A stretch of DNA of 64,000 bases from Dugong dugon (taxonomy: Eukaryota > Chordata > Mammalia > Sirenia > Dugongidae). The stretch lies in the NCBI GenBank assembly GCA_030035585.1, contig CM057466.1, forward strand, positions 114,208,182-114,272,181, written 5' to 3'. A program made the position numbers and the translations under genes. Below the pieces are notes generated by a model, which ran no database searches, was not told the DNA's origin, and saw only the letters and a list, made by a program, of their open reading frames with translations. Below are positions 1 to 9,800 of the stretch, piece by piece (positions within the stretch are counted from its first letter, which is position 1; the number at the start of each line of letters is the position of its first letter).

Positions 1-112
1 GGTGGCCCTGTGAAACTAATACAATCACTCAGAAACTCAGTGCTTGGGAATGGTGTTTCTAAAAATTGACCAAAAAATAATGAAGGCCATGCCTGAAGCA
101 TGGGCTTTGGGG

Positions 113-1557
113 TTAGACCTCCAGCGCTGCATCCATTTGTTGAAATGTCTCAATTGATAGTCTGTCATTTCCGGGAGCCTCTTTTCTCACCAATGCCTTC
201 AGTGCAGCTTGGACTTCTTCCTTCAGTACCATCGGTTCCTGATCATATGCTACCTCTTGAAATGGTTGAAAGTTGACCAGTTCTTTTTGGTATAATGACT
301 CTGTGTATTCCTTCCACCTTCTTTTGATGTTTGCTGCGTTATTTAGTATTTTCCCTATAGAATCCTTCACTATTGCAACTGAGACTTGAATTTTTTCTTT
401 CATTCTTTCAGCTTGAGAAATACTGAGCATGTTCTTCCCTTTCGGTTTTCTATCTCCAGCTCTTTGTATATGTCATTGTAATACTTTACTTTGTCTTCTC
501 GAGCCGCCCTTTGAAATCTTCAGTTCTTTTACTTCATCGTTTCTTCCTTTTGCTTTAGCTGCTCAAAGTTCAAGAGCAAGTTTCAGAGTCTCTTCTGACA
601 TTCTTTTTGGTCTTTTCTTTCTTTCCTGTCTTTTTAATGACCTTTTGCATTCTTCATGTATGATGTCCTTCACGTCATTCCACAACTTGTCTGGCCTTTG
701 GTCATCAGTGTTCAACTCGTCAAACCTATTCTTCAGATGGTCTCTAAATTAAGGTGGGATATACTCATGGTCATACTTTGGCTCTTGTGGACTTGTTCTA
801 ATTTTCTGCAGCTTCAACTTGAACTTGCATATGAGCAATTGATGGTCTGTTCTGCAGTCAGCCTCTGGCCTTGTTCTAACTGATGATATTGAGCTTTTCC
901 ATTATCTCTTTCCACAGATATAGTCAATTTGATTCCTGTGTATCCATCTGGTGAGGTCCATGCGTATATAGTTGCCGTTTATGCTGGTGAACAAAGGTAT
1001 TTGCAGTGAAGAAGTAATTGGTCTTGCAAAATTCTGTCATGCAATTTCTGGCATTGTTTCTATCACCAAGGCCATATTTTCCAATTACCGATCCTTCTTC
1101 TTTGTTTCCAATTTTTGCTTTCCAATTACCAGTAATTGTCAATGCATCCTGATCGCATGTTCGATCAATTTCAGACTGCAGATACTGGTAAGAATCTTCA
1201 ATTTCTTCATCTTTGACCTTAGAGGTTGGTGCATAAATTTGAATGATAGTCATATTACCTGGTCTTCCTTGTAGATGGATATTATCCTATCACTGACAGC
1301 GTTGTACTTCAGGGTAGATCTATAAATGTTCATTTTAACATTGAATGCAATGCCATTCCTCTTCAAATTGTCATTCCCAGCATAGTAGACCATATGATCA
1401 TCCAGTTCAAAATGGCCAGTACAAGTCCATTTCAGCTCACTAATACCTAGGATACTGGTGTTTATGCATTCCACTTCATTTTTGAAGATTTCCAATTTTC
1501 CTAGTTTATTTTTTCCTGGATTATTGCTTATACTGGTCTTTAAATATTTTAAATCCA
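113..1557 (-). mobile_element. RTE/BovB-type LINE fragment, endonuclease region, inactive
   Basis: Three broken open frames on the minus strand match the order of an RTE/BovB ORF. First comes an apurinic-type endonuclease (1558 down to about 924) with ISELKWT, QIYAPTS and a broken GDWNA-type motif reading GNWKA. Then comes a linker (about 923-430) and the stretch leading into reverse transcriptase (430-113, with RRWKEYTESLY). In the family the endonuclease nicks target DNA for target-primed reverse transcription. Here the usual catalytic Asp of GD(W/F)NA reads as Asn, and stops and frameshifts break the frame near 924 and 430, so it is dead. The similarity stops near 113, before the catalytic RT motifs, so the 3' two-thirds are missing. 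I am confident of the family and less sure of the exact ends. Confidence 0.85.
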
Positions 1558-1974
1558 CATTTTACTGGTATGTTTAAGATTTTATTTATATATATGAAGC
1601 AAATTACCATAATTTACAGTGTAAAATAGACTAATAAAATGAGGGCTCTATTTTTAAGTCTGGCATGATTGTATCCATCACATAGCCTGACATACTCTAT
1701 TTTGTAATTAACTGTTTATGTTGGGATGATTGCAGATTCACATGCAGTTGTAAGAAGTAATATGGAGAGGCCCCCATCTACCATATACACAGTTTCCCCA
1801 GGGGTAACAGCCTATAAAAGGTCGGACAATAGCACCGCCAGGAAACTGGCATTGGCACCGTCCTGCACCATATTCAGATTTCCCTGGGTTAACATGTGTG
1901 CATGCGTGTGTTTGTGCACATGCATGTGTGTGTGTGTCTGTTTGTGTGTGATGTTTAGCTTTGTGTGATTATAG
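1558..1974. other. Unassigned AT-rich stretch with a TG-rich tract
   Basis: No gene or repeat is recognised, apart from an impure TG/CA tract at about 1893-1951 in which gtgtgtg runs are mixed with gcatgc steps. The 80-codon open frame at 1726-1968 runs into this tract and has no recognisable domain. Confidence 0.5.
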
Positions 1975-2290
1975 CACAGGTGGATACTCACATATCCACA
2001 ACAGTCAAGATATAGAACATTCTGTCACCGGAAGGCCACCTCCCAGTGCCCTTTTATAGTTACATCCACCTCCATCCCACCCATCTCTATAACTGTGTCA
2101 TTTCAAAGGGTTAAATAAATGTAATCATAAAGTATATAACCTTTTGGAATTGACTTTTTTTCCCTCAGCATAATTCTCTTTAGACCACCCACGTTGTTAT
2201 GTACATAAGTCATTCCTTTCTATCCCAGAGTTCAAGGTAGGATTCCCCACCATTAGTTTAATCATCCACTTATTGAAGGGTATCTGGGAA
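1975..2290 (-). mobile_element. Old L1 3'-region fragment, antisense
   Basis: The plus strand reads like the complement of an L1M 3' end. The order includes tagaacattctgtcac, a C-rich ccacctccatccc block, aatgtaatcataaagtat, ccctcagcataattc, ccacgttgttatgtac and a final atccacttattgaaggg. The copy is diverged and has no coding capacity. The subfamily cannot be fixed by eye. Confidence 0.6.
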
Positions 2291-2765
2291 GACTCTCACC
2301 TGAAAGGTCAGTGCCAGCTCACCTGGCTGGCTTACCTGCAGCCTTCCTGAAGGCACTTGCTCTCGTGCTCTGCCAGTCTCTTCCAGACTCCCTGCCCTTG
2401 TAGCCCCAGGCCAATCTCACTGCACCTCGAGTCCCCACCCCAGCCTTCTCTGCACCCTCCAGTCCATGCACCTTTCATTCTGCCTCCCCTGGGACCCGTG
2501 GGTGGGACTCAGGGATTTCCTGTCTCCCTGCTAGTCATTTGTTTTGACAAACACTCCTGCTTCCTTTGAGGAACTCAATTTTGAAGTTTAAGCACATTTC
2601 CTTCTCTCATGAAACCCAGATTTGTCTTCCAAATGTTTCTCATGTGGACATGCGTTTTAGAAGAAAAGAAAAAGGACCATCCACTCCACCCTTCCTTTGC
2701 TTCAAGCCTCAAACAGTCCTAGTTTTCCTTGAGGAGATGTGATGTCTCCTGCTGGCCTCACGGAT
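2291..2765. other. Unassigned, C-rich moderate-GC stretch
   Basis: No repeat or domain is recognised. The 70-codon open frame at 2357-2569 is proline- and serine-rich, as expected from a C-rich strand read in frame, and carries no motif. Confidence 0.4.
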
Positions 2766-2925
2766 GGATAACCAAATAACCAAGGTATGCATGGGCTTAC
2801 TTGTGCTCACTTACTAATCTGTAGTGCACAATTTCAGCTATGGTGAAACCTGTGTGAAATTATGCACTACAAAGTAGTAAGTAAACAGAAGTAAGCCTGT
2901 GCTACCTTGCTTACTGGTTAATCCA
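2766..2925. repeat. Long imperfect palindrome (about 71-bp arms, 18-bp loop), possible MITE
   Basis: The left arm, 2766-2836, is the reverse complement of the right arm, about 2855-2924, at roughly 59 of 72 aligned columns. The inner 27 bp match at 24 positions: cttactaatctgtagtgc against cttactactttgtagtgc, then acaatttca against ataatttca. Most mismatches are C/T or A/G, which would leave G-U pairs in RNA. The loop is 2837-2854. No protein is encoded. It may be a non-autonomous palindromic DNA transposon or a hairpin RNA locus. I could not place it in a family. Confidence 0.75.
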
Positions 2926-3362
2926 CCCCTGGCCGGCCCTGCAGAGATTCAGGTCAGAGATGCACAGTGGAGCTCAGCACCCTGGACATCTGGATGTCCC
3001 AGGCCATTCAGAGGTCCTGGGGCCCGCCAGCTGTAGACACTGTAGTATGACAGCAGCCAACACCAGGTACTGTGGACATGCCTGGCACCAACACAGTTCT
3101 GTCAGGGCATGAGTTACTCTCTCAGATGAAGTGCTGTCTAACCTGAAACCTGTCTTATCCAGTAGAAGATCAGGAAGAGGGAGGGGACAGTATGTATGCC
3201 TCGGAGTGAGGCTGTATTTGAAAAGCCTTGGAGTAAGAGAAAGGATTGCTGGGAACTGCTAACCACAGGTGAGGCGTGGGAGTTGTCCTGGGTGAAGACT
3301 AGTCAGGAAGGTGGAGGGGGCCAGGTCTAAGGGTTTACATTACCCTGAAAGCAGTAGTGAAC
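2926..3362. other. Unassigned stretch
   Basis: GC-moderate sequence with no repeat, splice-bounded open frame or RNA gene that I recognise. Confidence 0.4.
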
Positions 3363-4116
3363 TGTGGTTGGTGGAATGCAGCCCCAGAGACGTCCAGATC
3401 CTAATCCCAGGAACCTACGGCTGTTCCATTTTAATGTTTTATTAGTATCTTTTTGATTCCTAGGTAAAGCTTTAATTATTGTTAATATGCTGTTAGGTGG
3501 ACATGTTATCAGGAGGGACCAATCCCTGGAGAAGGACATCATGCTTGGTAAAGTAGAGGGTCAGCAACAAAGAGGAAGACCCTCAACAAGTTGGATTGAC
3601 ACCGTGGCTGCAACAATGGGCTCAAGCGTAACAACAATTATGAGGATGGTGCAGGACCGGGCAGTGTTTCCTTCTGTTGTATATAGGGTTGCTATGAGTT
3701 GGAAGTGACTTGATGGCACCTAAGAACACTATGCTGTTAGGTTACAGGGCAAGGGGAATTAAGGGTGCTGATCGGCCGACTACAATACAGGGAGGTGATC
3801 CTGGATCATCCAGGTGAGCCCAATGTGATCAGGAGGCTCCTTAAAAGATGGCAGAGGGCAGAAAGAGAGTTAGGGTCAGAGTGATACGATGTGAGAAGGA
3901 CCTGACCTGCCATTCTGGATTTGGCTGGAGGAGGAGGGCATGAGCCAAGGAAAGCTGGAGAAGGTGAGAATATGGACTCTTCCCTGGAGCCTCCAACAAA
4001 GAACCAGCCCAAGGCGAGCCATGTGGGACTTCTGACCTCCAGGACTATAAAGTAATCCATTTACATTATTTTAAGTTTCTGTGTTTGTGGAAATTTGTTA
4101 GAGCAGCAAACTTACA
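3363..4116 (+). mobile_element. MLT1-type (ERVL-MaLR) solo LTR, split by an RTE insertion
   Basis: It begins tgtggttggtggaatg followed by gacgtccagatcctaatccc, the MLT1 start pattern. It runs through gatcctggatcatccaggtg and ends ttctgacctccaggactataa, then gaaatttgttagagcagca, the usual 3' pattern. Without the RTE copy inside it the LTR is about 510 bp, in the family range. The sequence near 3430-3485 does not match the pattern and may be a further small insertion. No internal retroviral genes are present. Confidence 0.75.
3498..3729 (+). mobile_element. 5'-truncated RTE LINE 3' end with perfect 12-bp TSD
   Basis: It encodes the last part of the RTE ORF, with RRDQSLEKDIMLGKVEGQ and GRPSTSWIDTVAATMGSS, ending in the gctatgagt...gatggcacc tail. 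It is flanked by identical 12-bp copies of tatgctgttagg at 3486-3497 and 3730-3741. This is a complete target-primed insertion into the MLT1 LTR, so it is younger than the LTR. It ends in a short non-poly(A) tail, as RTE elements do. The encoded piece is only the C-terminal tail and has no enzyme activity. Confidence 0.9.
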
Positions 4117-4165
4117 CATGTGGCATTGAAAGTCTTTCTGGCTTCAAGCAGAAATGCTATGCACT

Positions 4166-4457
4166 TTGTTGTTGTTACCTGCTGTCCAGTGAGCTCCAAC
4201 TCATGGCGACTGTATGTATAAGAACAAAACGTTGCTCGGTCCTGTGCCATCTTCAGGATCATTGGTATGTTTGAGTCCATTATCGAGGCTTATTGTGTCC
4301 ATCCCTTTCATGGAGCACTTCGCTCATTTTTGCTTACCCTCTACTTTACCAAACACATTGTACTTCTTTAGCTATTGGTCTTTTCTGATGACTTGTCCAA
4401 AGTAAGTGAACTGAAGTCTCACCATCCACACACTTCTAAGGAGCATGCTGGTTGTAT
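4166..4457 (-). mobile_element. RTE LINE 3' end, antisense
   Basis: The plus strand starts with the tail complement ttgttgttgttacctgctg and gagctccaactcatggcgac. It continues with cggtcctgtgccatcttcag, accctctactttaccaa and cttgtccaaagtaagtgaac, which is the RTE 3' region read backwards. It is diverged and 5'-truncated, with no intact domain. Confidence 0.8.
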
Positions 4458-4499
4458 GTCATGCATAGGTACCTGCTTTTCAGAAATGGCTGTGATGGG

Positions 4500-4985
4500 A
4501 ATGTGATGGTGGGGTTGAGGTGTGGGACCCCATGACTTGGAGACCAGGTGAGATGCTTGCAGGATTCTAAGCAGAAGGAAATGGCTGCTTACACTAAGGC
4601 TGGTGTGGTAGGGGTGTGGACAGAGACAGGTGAGAACATTGAGAATTATTAAACAAGCTGCACTGCAGGAACTTGGTGATCAGCTGTTAGGTGGGGGTGG
4701 GGGTGGGGGATGATGATGTTGAAGAAAAGAGGGCTTTGCCTTGGGATGGTGATGCCAAGCATTGTGGAAGGAAGTGATGGAGAGTTTGGATGGTCTTTGA
4801 TGAGTGTTGGACTGGTTGGCTTTGGGGTCCTTGTGGGAAATATGCATTGGGTGGCCAATAGACAGTTGGATAAATGGATCTGGGCTCAAGAGAAAGTTCT
4901 AGACTATGGATATAAGTTCAAAAGTCATCAGCATATAAAAGACAATGGAAGTTTTACCTAGGGATCAAGAAAGAAGGTACTAATA
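4500..4985 (+). repeat. Probable ancient mammalian interspersed repeat, family not named
   Basis: The order gatggtgatgccaagcattg, agacagttggata, ctgggctcaagagaaag, then aaagtcatcagcatataaaa matches a pattern I remember as mammal-wide and dispersed, but I cannot name it with confidence. A G-rich patch (ggtgggggtgggggtggggg) lies at about 4690-4710. The overlapping open frames here on both strands are shadows. Confidence 0.35.
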
Positions 4986-5479
4986 AAACAATAAAGTGGC
5001 AAACTGGAAGAAAAACAGAAGGTAATGATAGGGGAACAGAAGGTAATAATCAGAGGAACAATAATAAGAGGAACCCCATAGGGAAGAAGAAAGGAAAACA
5101 TGCCAAAAAAATAGAGGGGGAAAATAAAATAAGGAGAAAGCGATATTGTCACTAGATCATTTAACAGGATTAACTTACCTCACTAGAATACGGCAATACA
5201 TACGGAGTTAAAGTTTACATCCTGCTATAAAATCCTTGCTGGGAGGGTGATTGTAACACCCCTCCCCAACCCACTGAGAGACTGAGAGGAATGGTCTGAG
5301 GATGGCTTTGAGTAGAGTTGTGATGAGGAAGATGGTAGAGTTAGCCCAATTCTTTGGGCTTTTTCTGAGTGTTTGATGGTCATTAAGAATGCAATCCTAG
5401 AGTTGTTCAGTAAGTGTAGTTCTTTCACCATGGTTATAAGAGATTATTATAAGGGATTTTAATGTAATATGCCTAATGT
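4986..5479. other. Unassigned, purine-rich first half
   Basis: A/G-rich sequence at about 4965-5150 with several short direct repeats of the gaacagaaggtaat type (5033 and 5014 areas). It is followed by single-copy sequence. No gene is seen. Confidence 0.4.
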
Positions 5480-5490
5480 AACTACTGATT

Positions 5491-5661
5491 GCGGAGCCTT
5501 GGTGGTGTGGTGGTTAAGAGATTGGCCTACTAACCAAAAGTTCAGCAGTTCAAATCTACCAGTTGCTGCTTGGAAACCCTATGAGGGCAGTTCTACTCTG
5601 TCCTATAGGGTCGCTATGAGTCAAAACCAACTCGATCACACCCAACAACAACAACAATAAC
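5491..5661 (+). mobile_element. AfroSINE, full length, with TSD
   Basis: It has a tRNA-like head (ggagccttggtggtgtgg, tggttaagag as A-box region), a B-box-like cagttcaaatctacc, and the body ggaaaccctatgagggcag. The RTE-like tail is tgtcctatagggtcgctatg and it ends in (caa)n. The flanks aactactgatt (5480-5490) and aactattgatt (5662-5672) match at 10 of 11 bases. Transcription would be by RNA polymerase III from the internal boxes if still active. Confidence 0.9.
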
Positions 5662-5672
5662 AACTATTGATT

Positions 5673-7466
5673 AGATTCAGATCTTGGGCTCTTTCTCCAT
5701 AATATTCTAGCAAGGCATATGGCCAGAGCTAGATCCCTCCAAGATGGTACTCCTTCAACTTACTGGCAGCCCACTTCCTCTGTGGACAGCTGGTACTTAA
5801 AGTCCTGCCTCCCTTAACTTTCTATCCACTTTTGTTTAAGGCATCAGGGCCATGCAGAAGGGTTCTGGTACTGTCAACACATCAATGTTTGAATGTAAAC
5901 ATTTGGATGATTTCCTCCTTGATTCATCTTTGCTCTCTGTTCTTACAAGGGTTCTACATACCTTGAGGCCACAAAGGAAAATACCCAGTGATGGCTGGTG
6001 GATGTCGAAGCGGGCTCTGCTCGGCTTACAAGATCTGGCTGTTAAATTTTCAGAGTCAGTCGACATCAAGTTGGTCATCTAAAATTGTCAAACACTGCGA
6101 ATCCGGTTTTTGTTGTATTTTGTTTTGTTTAGGGGAAAGGGAAGTGGGTTGTTAAACATTTACCAACATACCTGTATCATATGCCACAGGGAATCCCAAT
6201 AAATTCAGGGCAGAAAAAAGTCCTTGTTTGAATTACTGAGTATAGGAGATCCTCATTGTATTGAAATAGGGTCTGGGAAGGGATGTGGGAGGGGCAGGAG
6301 CACAGGGTGGGGGACCTGGGGGGCAGGGTGGGGGGCCCTGGGGTGAAGGGGGGGAAGGAACCCCTGGGGCTATGCATGCCATTAGATTGCTTTTATCAAA
6401 ACTATTTGAACATCTTGTGACACTTAGTGATAGTTTTTGATATACCATTACAGGTAGTATACATTTAAATATCAGAAACCATTCACTCTATTAGATCCAA
6501 GCAAGCATGGTAGATTTTTTTGAGAGTCTTAAGAATTTTATCTGGAGTTGGATACAAGTATTTAAAATATGATAACTACTGAAACCGTGGTGGTTCTAAA
6601 GCAAATAACTTTTGCACTGTCACTCACTGTCATTACTTCAATGAGAGACTAATTAAAGAGCTTAAACCAGACCCTTTCCCAATCCAAACTTCCAACCAAA
6701 TTCACTGATGAACCTCGGTAATTCCAGAGTGATGTGTTCAGTTGGAAATGGTCTCTGCTAATTGGAATATAATTGACTCACTGTCCGGAGGTACAGGGGA
6801 TGGTGGAAGGGAAAGCAGACAAAGAACTGTTTATTTAATTTTGATGGAAGGGACCACACTTTGATATAGCAAGTGTATGGCCATTAAATCCTGAGAGAGG
6901 GGAATGGCTTTCTCTCCTTCAAACTTAACAGAGTAGATTTTTTTCTAAAAACCCACTTTGAAGACAAAATAGCCCCATTTGGTGCCTACTTTTTAGAACA
7001 AGACATGGTATAAATACTTACTATGTTCCTTTATGATTCATAAAAACACTCTGCTTTGTACTTATGATGGAAAAAATACTAAGAGGCATTCCAGAATTTC
7101 CTCTTTCCCAAGCCTGATGGAAATGTAAAATTACTGTCAGGTGTCAAAATTCAAGTACCACAGAAAAACAGTGAGTGTGGTCTGGTAGCTACTTTGGCAT
7201 CTAGACGGCCAATCAGGCAACAAAGCATCCTTCTCAGCAAGGGTCAACGCCTGTTGCCACTTAAGACCCTACAATAAGTCGTTAAGAGTTTTTCTTCAAT
7301 ATTGGTGTAGCAGATGGAAAAGTGTAATTGACTTGAAAATATTTTTCCCTAAAATAAGCAGAAGAGGTCTCCAAATCAAGAGTGTTCAACGATGACAATG
7401 CTGTGAACTTGATTCTTGTGAAACAGCTTAACATTATTCAAGAATTGACTTAATCTTGGTGTTAAC
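5673..7466. other. Mostly single-copy DNA
   Basis: No gene is recognised. Open frames at 5836-6082 exist on both strands at once and have no domain. The region includes the G-rich block listed separately at 6270-6366. Confidence 0.4.
6270..6366 (+). repeat. G-rich block with G-quadruplex potential
   Basis: At least eight runs of three or more G lie within about 95 bp, including gggtgggggacctggggggc and gggtggggggccctgggg. Loops between runs are 1-7 bases. The complementary strand gives proline-rich false open frames. Confidence 0.7.
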
Positions 7467-7548
7467 CAGCTATTCTTTGGAAGCCCTATAGGGAAGTTCT
7501 ACCCTGTCCTATAGGGTCAGAACTGACTCAGTGGTAATGGATTTGGTG
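7467..7548 (+). mobile_element. AfroSINE, 5'-truncated fragment
   Basis: Only the body and tail remain: ggaagccctatagggaag, ttctaccctgtcctatag, ggtcagaactgactcagtgg. The head with the polymerase III boxes is missing. Confidence 0.75.
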
Positions 7549-8479
7549 TAGCCCCATTTGTGCTATATGGTGGGGATGTCACTCAGGGAACAAGAATATT
7601 TTCATGTGTGGTCATAACCGTCTCAGAAACATTGTCGTAAAGGATGGAGGTGCTAAGAGAAAACAAGAACAATTGTTGTTGGGTCAATGAAACTTTCCCT
7701 ACTGACTCCCCCACCAAAAAAAAAAAAAAAAAATCCTAAGAAATATACATTTCATGGATAATGGCCAGTGATTTTCTTTTTTAAAGGAGGAAAGTTTTCA
7801 CTGAAACCACAGAGATTCTCAAAGTATTTGTTTCTGAGGCTTACCTAAGACTCACATAAAAGTAACAGACTAAAAATGCTTCTAAGTTTAGAAATTCAGT
7901 TTTTCAGAGAAAAAAAAAAATCACCTTTCTCTTTACCTTCTTTCTTTCCTTCCTACTGAGCAAACAAACACACCTGCTGAACACGTTATTAAAAAAAAAA
8001 AAAAAGAATATTACAATTGAAAAGAACTTGAACCCAAGGCTAGAGTTGACTCCAATTCTTGTTTTCTTCAAAGCAGCTTCCCAGTTCTTTGGATGCTGCT
8101 GCTCCCATCACCTATTAAAGAAAGACAATACACGGCAGCCGTGGCCTCTTGTCACGTCTCGGAAGTGCGTCCTCTCCATTGAACTCTCTGTAGACACTTG
8201 ACCTTTAGTCACATAAACGTCCTCAGCTTCTTCCAAGGACTGAGAAAATCTCCAGTAGAAATGGAAATACCGCACTGGGGATACGGCACATAGGGCACAT
8301 CCTTAGTTTTGTACACTCTCACAGCCTCTGACAAAACCCAGAGGCTCACAGCTGTGCTCCTGGCCTGAGCCACAGTCACCCTGATAACCGGATGCTTCTC
8401 CAGTGTACTGACTACCCCACCCCGGGAGCTGAGCATCTAAACTCTAGTGGCTGACGGCCTTCACTATAAGGAAACTCTT
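7549..8479. other. Unassigned, with three short poly(A) tracts
   Basis: A-tracts lie near 7715-7733, 7908-7920 and 7990-8005. They may be decayed tails, but no attached element is recognisable. No gene is seen. Confidence 0.4.
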
Positions 8480-9800
8480 ACATCTCATCCAAATCCTTCC
8501 TATTGAAGTCTAAGTCCATTTCCTCTTCCCTGCCTTCTGTGTAGAGGGAACAGCTGCCCACCATCCTCCGTGTAATAACCCTTCACAGGCTGAAGATGGC
8601 TATTAGGTCCGCTTCTCTTCTCCAGGCTAAATAATCACAGATCCTTTAATCTCCCTTCATAGCTCCTATTTTCCAAGTCTCTAATCATTTCTGCTACTCT
8701 CTACTGAATCCTGTTCTGCTACTTAAGTCTTGGGTGTCACTTCTTGGGTGAGGAGGGCTAGGTAGCTGCTAGGCAGCCCGCAGGTCCCTGTGTTTTGTCC
8801 CTGATGACACAGGGAAAATTAATTTAAAAGCCTCTCTACATTCCTTATAATATGTAGTAAACAGCATGAAAAAATCATCTCTTCTCTGATGAAAAATAAA
8901 ATAATAATCATCATAAAAAACTTGGAGAAAAACAGTATACTGAGGTAAATGTCAACATTTTATAGCTATATTCATCATAGTTGGAGATTGTAAACAATTA
9001 CTATTTGGCTTGGATAGCATGGTAGAAGAAAGAGTCCTGTGTGATCAATTATCAGTTATAATTTTTTAATAATTTACTAGGTTCTTATATCGATTTTGCA
9101 TTTTAACCCCCAGTCTCTATTTTGTGGCATCACTTTCAGCAAATGGTCTACTATGATGCCCCAGGTCTTTTGCTGTGAAATTCCAAACAAGTTCTTCATT
9201 TTAAGTTCCTAAGGCAGTATCTGCAAACAGAGGCACTCATATCAGTTACCTGGAAAGCTTTTAAAACATGCCCGTGCTGCCCACCCTGGTTCTGACGGCA
9301 TTTGTCTAGGTGTGGCTCGGGAACCAATGCTTCTGGTAACCTTTCCGAGTGGCAACAGTATGCACCTAGGTTGAAAACTAGTCCTAAATGTCCTCCCATC
9401 CTAATCCCCACAGAAGTAGTTCAACCTAGACTTGTCCACTGAGTCGCAGACTCTTGTGACAATTTAGTTAGATTTCATGGTGGTGATTAAATCTGTTCCT
9501 ATTCTCTATGGTGTTATTGGCTGCTCCCAGCTTGGTTTCATTGCACACTTAATGAACATGCTTCTCATCCTATCATTCAGAAAATTGATGAAAGTGCTTA
9601 AACAGCATTGAACCCAAGATTTTCCTCAGGGAAGCTCCACTTGCTATGCTCTCTAATATTGATATTGAACCATTTATAAGTGTGTGTTGAGTACAACCTC
9701 AAAGTATCATCTTGCATATGATTTGGGCAGGTTTTTCCCTATATGTTGATCTGAGTTTCATGTACAATAAACACAATGCCATGGGGAAGAATGCAAAATG
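8480..9800 (-). mobile_element. Ancient CR1/L3-type LINE fragments, antisense
   Basis: The blocks cttctcttctccaggctaaa with cctttaatctcccttcatag (8610-8665), and gaaaattgatgaaagtgctt, cagcattgaacccaagattt, agggaagctccacttgctat (9580-9645), follow the order of the complement of a CR1/L3 reverse transcriptase and 3' part. The copy is heavily diverged with no open frame, and is split by a MER5-like element. The call rests on pattern only. Confidence 0.45.
9215..9385 (+). mobile_element. MER5-like hAT-Charlie non-autonomous DNA element
   Basis: gaggcactcatatcagttac, ctggaaagcttttaaaacat, cccaccctggttctgac and gcacctaggttgaaaact match the order of a MER5A consensus from 5' to 3'. It lies inside the CR1/L3-like sequence. 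It is non-coding and was moved in trans by a hAT transposase. Confidence 0.5.
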
